Source of the DNA: an uncultured Faecalibacterium sp.
GTDB taxonomy: Bacteria; Bacillota; Clostridia; Oscillospirales; Ruminococcaceae
Reading direction: 5' to 3'
Assembly (NCBI GenBank): GCA_945982465.1
Contig: CAMFSB010000041.1
Location: 1 to 9,512, forward strand
DNA: 9,512 nucleotides
A program made the position numbers and the translations under genes. The stretch's first letter is position 1. Each line of letters opens with the position of its first letter. This document shows positions 5,854 through 9,512 of this stretch, piece by piece. The notes beneath the pieces are model-generated. The model saw only the letters and a list, made by a program, of their open reading frames with translations. It was not told where the DNA came from and made no database searches.

Positions 5854-6807
5854 ATGTCTTTTTTTAATGCCTTGCTCAGTTCCATGCCGGGGGCGGTGGC
5901 CCAGGGCATGGTCTGGGGCATTATGGCGATCGGCGTGTATATTACCTATAAGATCCTGGACATAGCGGATCTGACGGTGGATGGCTCCATCTGCACGGGC
6001 GGCGCGGTGTGCGTGGTTCTTACGCTGAACGGCTGCCCGGTGTGGCTGGCGATGCTGGCCGCCCTGATCGCAGGGATGCTGGCGGGGGCGGTCACAGGGA
6101 TCCTGCACACCTTTTTCGGCATTCCGGCGATTCTGGCCGGCATCCTGACGCAGCTGGCACTGTATTCCATCAACCTGCGCATTATGGGCTGGGGCACCAA
6201 GAACGGCAGCCAGGCCAACCTGCCCATCAGCGTGGACAAGTACGACCTGGCGGTTTCCTCCCGGTATGTGCGGCTGCTTTCGCTGAAAAACCCGGTGTTT
6301 TTGCTGGTGATCCTGGTTGCGGTATGCATCGCGGCGCTGTATTGGTTCTTCGGCACGGAGCTGGGCTGCTCGCTGCGCGCGACGGGCGCCAACGGCAACA
6401 TGGCCCGCGCGCAGGGCATCAACACAAATGTGGCCAAGGTCCTGGGCCTGATGGTCTCCAATGGCCTGGTGGCGCTGGCCGGCTCGCTGCTGGCGCAGTA
6501 CCAGGGCTTTTCCGACATCAACATGGGGCGCGGCGCCATTGTCATCGGCCTGGCGGCCGTGATCATCGGCGAAGTGATCTTTGACCGGATCTTCCGCAAC
6601 TTTGCGCTCAAGCTGCTGGCCAGTGTGTTCGGCGCGATCATCTATTACATTGTCATCCAGTTCGTGCTGCGGCTGGGCCTGTCTACCGACGACCTGAAGC
6701 TGCTGTCGGCTGTTGTTGTGGCGCTGTTCCTGGCGATCCCGTACTGGAAGGGAAAATATTTTGCCAAGCCCGTATCTGCAAGGAAGGAGGCCAAGGACAA
6801 TGCTTGA
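5854..6807 (+). CDS. ABC importer permease (COG4120, BPD_transp_2 family)
   Basis: This 317-residue integral membrane protein would form the channel of the importer. About eight or nine hydrophobic segments are visible, at roughly residues 13-35, 45-60, 62-86, 88-110, 147-166, 195-217, 225-242, 253-273 and 280-296. The conserved loop ELGCSLRATGANGNMARAQGIN (from 169) resembles the ATPase-contacting cytoplasmic loop of branched-chain amino acid, ribose and COG4120 permeases (PF02653). GFSDINMGRGAIVIGLAAVI (218-237) is also typical of COG4120. The tail is basic (SARKEAKDNA) and presumably cytoplasmic. Its final 8 nt overlap the ATPase start, which indicates translational coupling. The lipoprotein gene upstream and ATPase gene downstream complete a three-part system. 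Whether one permease gene forms a homodimer is inferred from the absence of a second permease gene. Confidence 0.92.
   Translation: MSFFNALLSSMPGAVAQGMVWGIMAIGVYITYKILDIADLTVDGSICTGGAVCVVLTLNGCPVWLAMLAALIAGMLAGAVTGILHTFFGIPAILAGILTQLALYSINLRIMGWGTKNGSQANLPISVDKYDLAVSSRYVRLLSLKNPVFLLVILVAVCIAALYWFFGTELGCSLRATGANGNMARAQGINTNVAKVLGLMVSNGLVALAGSLLAQYQGFSDINMGRGAIVIGLAAVIIGEVIFDRIFRNFALKLLASVFGAIIYYIVIQFVLRLGLSTDDLKLLSAVVVALFLAIPYWKGKYFAKPVSARKEAKDNA
6782..6790 (+). promoter_or_regulatory. Ribosome binding site of the importer ATPase gene
   Basis: GGAAGGAGG lies inside the end of the permease gene, 9 nt before ATG 6800. It supports the overlapping start. Confidence 0.7.
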
Positions 6808-7594
6808 ACTGAAAAATGTGCATAAGACCTTCAACCCGGGTACGGTCAACGAAAAACACGCGCTGGATGGGCTGTCGCTCACGCTGGAGGACGGCGATTT
6901 CGTCACCGTGATCGGCGGCAATGGCGCGGGCAAATCCACCATGCTGAACGCGGTGGCCGGCGTGTGGCCGGTGGACGCGGGCACTATTACCATCGACGGC
7001 GAGAATATCACCGGCCTTTCGGAGTATCAGCGCGCCAAATACATCGGCCGCGTGTTCCAGGACCCTATGACCGGTACGGCCGCCACCATGCAGATCGAGG
7101 AGAATCTGGCGCTGGCGGCCCGCCGCGGCAAAAAGCGCTCGCTGCGCAGCGGCATCACCCGCGAAGAACGGGAGCAGTACCATGAGCTGCTGAAAATGCT
7201 GGATCTGGGCTTGGAAAACCGAATGACCTCCAAGGTGGGGCTGCTGTCCGGCGGTCAGCGCCAGGCGCTGACGCTGTTGATGGCCACGATGCAAAAGCCC
7301 AAGCTGCTGCTGCTGGACGAGCATACCGCCGCACTGGACCCCAAAACCGCGCTGAAGGTGCTGACGCTTTCCAACAAGATCGTGGAAGAAAACCACCTGA
7401 CCACGCTGATGATCACCCACAACATGAAGGACGCCATCAAGTACGGCAACCGGCTGATCATGATGCACGAGGGCCACATTATTTACGATGTGCGCGGCGA
7501 AGAAAAGAAAAAACTGAAGGTGGCGGATCTTCTGGCTAAGTTTGAGGTGGCCAGCGGCGGCGAATTTGCCAACGACCGCATGATCCTTTCCTGA
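6800..7594 (+). CDS. ABC importer ATP-binding protein (COG1101 type)
   Basis: This 264-residue cytoplasmic ATPase would drive the importer. All nucleotide-binding motifs are present: Walker A GGNGAGKST (39-47), Q-loop VFQDPM (85-90), ABC signature LSGGQRQAL (149-157), Walker B LLLLDE (169-174) followed by HTAALDP, and the switch histidine at 207 in ITHN. Histidine in DEHTAALD, where most ABC proteins have proline (DEPT), is as I recall a usual mark of COG1101 ATPases that accompany COG2984/COG4120 partners, so it is not a defect. The segment from ~104 to 127 (ALAARRGKKRSLRSGITREE) is a basic family-typical insertion in the helical subdomain. The start ATG 6800 overlaps the permease stop by 8 nt, so subunit synthesis is probably coupled. 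A terminator follows 27 nt after the stop. Confidence 0.94.
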   Translation: MLELKNVHKTFNPGTVNEKHALDGLSLTLEDGDFVTVIGGNGAGKSTMLNAVAGVWPVDAGTITIDGENITGLSEYQRAKYIGRVFQDPMTGTAATMQIEENLALAARRGKKRSLRSGITREEREQYHELLKMLDLGLENRMTSKVGLLSGGQRQALTLLMATMQKPKLLLLDEHTAALDPKTALKVLTLSNKIVEENHLTTLMITHNMKDAIKYGNRLIMMHEGHIIYDVRGEEKKKLKVADLLAKFEVASGGEFANDRMILS

Positions 7595-7620
7595 GTTCAT
7601 GTTCTGAAAAACGGCCTGAT

Positions 7621-7661
7621 ACGGGTGCTTCTCTGTAAAAAGCAGGGGAGCGCCCGTTTTT
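7621..7661 (+). terminator. Intrinsic terminator of the ABC importer operon
   Basis: The 15-nt arms 7621-7635 and 7643-7657 pair throughout, with three T-G wobbles, around a 7-nt loop. A run of five T (7657-7661) follows. It closes the plus-strand operon. Confidence 0.85.
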
Positions 7662-7669
7662 ATATACGC

Positions 7670-7707
7670 AAAAAAGGAACGGCCGGCTATAAGTCAGTCG
7701 TTCCCTT
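7670..7707 (-). terminator. Intrinsic terminator of uvrA
   Basis: Read on the minus strand, AAGGGAACG (complement of 7699-7707) pairs with CGTTCCTTT (complement of 7673-7681) over 9 bp with one G-T wobble. The loop is 17 nt and the stem runs into six T (complement of 7670-7675). It lies 36 nt past the uvrA stop. Only 8 nt separate it from the opposing terminator. Confidence 0.7.
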
Positions 7708-7743
7708 GGATGGATGCTGTTTTGATTCGTCTCTACCTTGGGC

Positions 7744-9512
7744 TCAGCCCGGCTCGCGCCCGGCCAGCAGCGGGCGCAGATAGTGGCCGGTGTAGCTGGC
7801 GGGGTTGGCCGCGACCTGCTCCGGCGTGCCCTGCGCGATCACCAGGCCGCCGGCGTTGCCGCCCTCCGGCCCCAGATCGATGATATGGTCGGCGCATTTG
7901 ATCAGATCCAGATTGTGCTCGATGACAATGACAGTGTTGCCTGCGTCCACCAGCTTTTGCAGCACCTCGACCAGCTTGTGCACATCAGCGATGTGCAGGC
8001 CGGTGGTAGGCTCATCCAGGATATACACGGTCTGTCCGGTGCCGCGGCGCGCCAGCTCGTTGGCCAGCTTGACGCGCTGTGCCTCGCCGCCCGAAAGGGT
8101 AGTGGCGCTTTGCCCCAGCGTCACATAGCCCAGCCCCACATCCATCAGCGTTTGCAGCTTACGCTGGATCTTGGGCAGGTTGCCAAAAAAGACGCAGGCG
8201 TCCTCCACCGTCATGTTCAGCACATCGGCGATGGTTTTATCCTTGTATTTGACCTCCAGCGTTTCGCGGTTGTAGCGCGCGCCCTTGCACACCTCGCAGG
8301 GCACATAAACGTCGGGCAGGAAATGCATCTCGATCTGCAGAATGCCGTTGCCTTCGCACGCTTCGCAGCGGCCACCCTTGACGTTAAAGCTGAACCGCCC
8401 CGGCCCATAACCGCGCAGCTTGGCGTCCTGCGTTTCGGCAAATACGCTGCGGATGTCGTTGAATACACCGGTGTAGGTAGCCGGGTTGGAACGGGGCGTG
8501 CGCCCGATGGGCTGCTGATCGATGCCGATCACCTTATCCACCCATTCCAGGCCCTCCACGCCGTCGCTTTTACCCGGGCGCGTACGCGCGCCGTTCAGCT
8601 CGCCCGCCAGCGTTTTGTACAAGATCTCGTTTACCAGGCTGGACTTGCCGCTGCCGGAAATACCGGTCACGCAGATGAACTTGCCCAGGGGGAAATCCAC
8701 CGTGACGTTTTGCAGGTTGTTTTCGCGCGCGTTGCACACCCGCAGGGCATGGCCGTTCCCCAGGCGGCGGGTGGCCGGAACCGCAATGCGCTTGCGGCCC
8801 GAAAGGTAATCGCCGGTAATGCTGCGCTTGGCCTTGCAGATATCCTTGATAGTGCCCGCGGCCACGACCTCGCCGCCATGCACGCCGGCGCCCGGGCCGA
8901 TATCCACAATATAATCGGCGCTGCGCATGGTGTCCTCGTCGTGCTCCACCACCACCACCGTGTTGCCCAGATCCCGCAGATTTTTCAGCGTGGCGATCAG
9001 CTTATCGTTGTCGCGCTGATGCAGGCCGATGCTGGGTTCGTCCAGCACATACAAAACGCCGGTCAGTGCGCTGCCGAGCTGGGGCGCCAGGCGAATGCGC
9101 TGGCCCTCGCCGCCTGAAAGCGACCCTGCCGCGCGGGAAAGCGTGAGGTAATCCAGACCCACACTCTGCAAAAACTGCAGCCGGGCCTTGATCTCTTTCA
9201 GCACCTGATCGCCGATCTGGTGCTCTTTTTCGCTCAGCTTGGAATCGTTTTCGGCTATAAAGGCCAGCGCCTCCCGGATGGACATTTCGCAGAACTGGCT
9301 GATGTTCAGCCCGCCCACAGTCACGCCCAGCACAATGGGCTTCAGGCGGTGGCCGTGGCAGTCCGGGCATTCCACCGCCGACATAAAGCCGGAAAGTTCC
9401 TCCTTGATCCACTCGCTGCTGCTCTCGCGGAAGCGCCGTTCCAGGATCGGCACGATCCCCTCAAACACGTTCAGATATCGCCCGCTGCCGCACTCATTGG
9501 TGCGGGGCACCG
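7744..9512 (-). CDS. uvrA: Excinuclease ABC subunit A, C-terminal part (5' partial)
   Basis: UvrA is the damage-recognising ATPase of nucleotide excision repair; it works with UvrB, and UvrC makes the cuts. About 589 residues are present, ending at TGA (complement of 7744-7746). The family usually has about 940, so roughly the first third lies beyond the right edge. In fragment numbering: CPDCHGHRL (48-56), first-half signature [12 protein letters not shown] (131-142) with Walker [10 protein letters not shown] (152-160), second-half Walker [10 protein letters not shown] (283-291), zinc finger C382-x2-C385-x19-C405-x2-C408, second signature [12 protein letters not shown] (472-483), Walker [10 protein letters not shown] (496-504) and [21 protein letters not shown] (from 531). 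The zinc-finger spacing matches that of E. coli UvrA. In the first signature helix the sequence is LAPQLGSAL where most homologues read LA(T/S)QIG. The gene converges on the importer operon and has its own terminator. Confidence 0.97.
   Translation of the reverse strand, partial: VPRTNECGSGRYLNVFEGIVPILERRFRESSSEWIKEELSGFMSAVECPDCHGHRLKPIVLGVTVGGLNISQFCEMSIREALAFIAENDSKLSEKEHQIGDQVLKEIKARLQFLQSVGLDYLTLSRAAGSLSGGEGQRIRLAPQLGSALTGVLYVLDEPSIGLHQRDNDKLIATLKNLRDLGNTVVVVEHDEDTMRSADYIVDIGPGAGVHGGEVVAAGTIKDICKAKRSITGDYLSGRKRIAVPATRRLGNGHALRVCNARENNLQNVTVDFPLGKFICVTGISGSGKSSLVNEILYKTLAGELNGARTRPGKSDGVEGLEWVDKVIGIDQQPIGRTPRSNPATYTGVFNDIRSVFAETQDAKLRGYGPGRFSFNVKGGRCEACEGNGILQIEMHFLPDVYVPCEVCKGARYNRETLEVKYKDKTIADVLNMTVEDACVFFGNLPKIQRKLQTLMDVGLGYVTLGQSATTLSGGEAQRVKLANELARRGTGQTVYILDEPTTGLHIADVHKLVEVLQKLVDAGNTVIVIEHNLDLIKCADHIIDLGPEGGNAGGLVIAQGTPEQVAANPASYTGHYLRPLLAGREPG

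Noticed and set aside
7738..9117. Plus-strand open frame opposite uvrA (459 codons)
   Set aside because: The minus strand encodes unmistakable UvrA motifs throughout, and this frame is its antisense shadow.
1..9512. Mobile elements, CRISPR arrays, tRNA or rRNA genes
   Set aside because: No transposase, integrase, terminal inverted repeat with target duplication, regular spacer array or recognisable RNA gene was seen.

Overview
The window looks like chromosomal DNA from a high-GC member of the Clostridia, most likely Oscillospiraceae/Ruminococcaceae (Faecalibacterium, Gemmiger or Subdoligranulum type). That placement is inferred from strongly GC-rich third codon positions, strong AGGAGG-like ribosome binding sites, a serine-rich lipoprotein linker, and gene families common in gut Clostridia. 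No phage, IS, CRISPR, tRNA or rRNA sequence was recognised.

Layout. (1) 1-3726, plus strand: the 3' part of a MacB/LolD-type ABC ATPase, then 4 nt later a 1103-residue FtsX-type permease with a large extracytoplasmic coiled-coil insertion. A strong hairpin terminator (3741-3780) follows. (2) 3809-4576, plus: a YkgJ-family cysteine-cluster protein. Its last third is in the wrong frame; the expected C-terminus lies in another frame and ends at 4515. (3) 4516-4726: AT-rich regulatory DNA with an extended -10 promoter, a 17-bp imperfect direct repeat, a palindrome and a possibly structured leader. (4) 4727-7594, plus: a three-gene ABC importer of the COG2984/COG4120/COG1101 type (related to TrpXYZ). 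It has a substrate-binding lipoprotein, a terminator/attenuator, a permease, and an ATPase whose start overlaps the permease stop. (5) 7595-7743: two facing terminators. (6) 7744-9512, minus: the C-terminal part of uvrA, running off the right edge.

How the genes work together. The first pair should form one envelope ABC system in which a single permease chain carries both FtsX halves. The second set is a complete importer: the lipoprotein captures ligand outside, the permease forms the channel and the ATPase powers it. The hairpin after the lipoprotein gene probably sets a high lipoprotein-to-membrane-complex ratio. uvrA is an unrelated DNA-repair neighbour that converges on the importer operon.

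The points most worth checking are the frameshift in the YkgJ gene, the duplicated 17-bp element abutting the importer promoter, and the coiled-coil stalk of the large permease. I saw no clearly new biological system.
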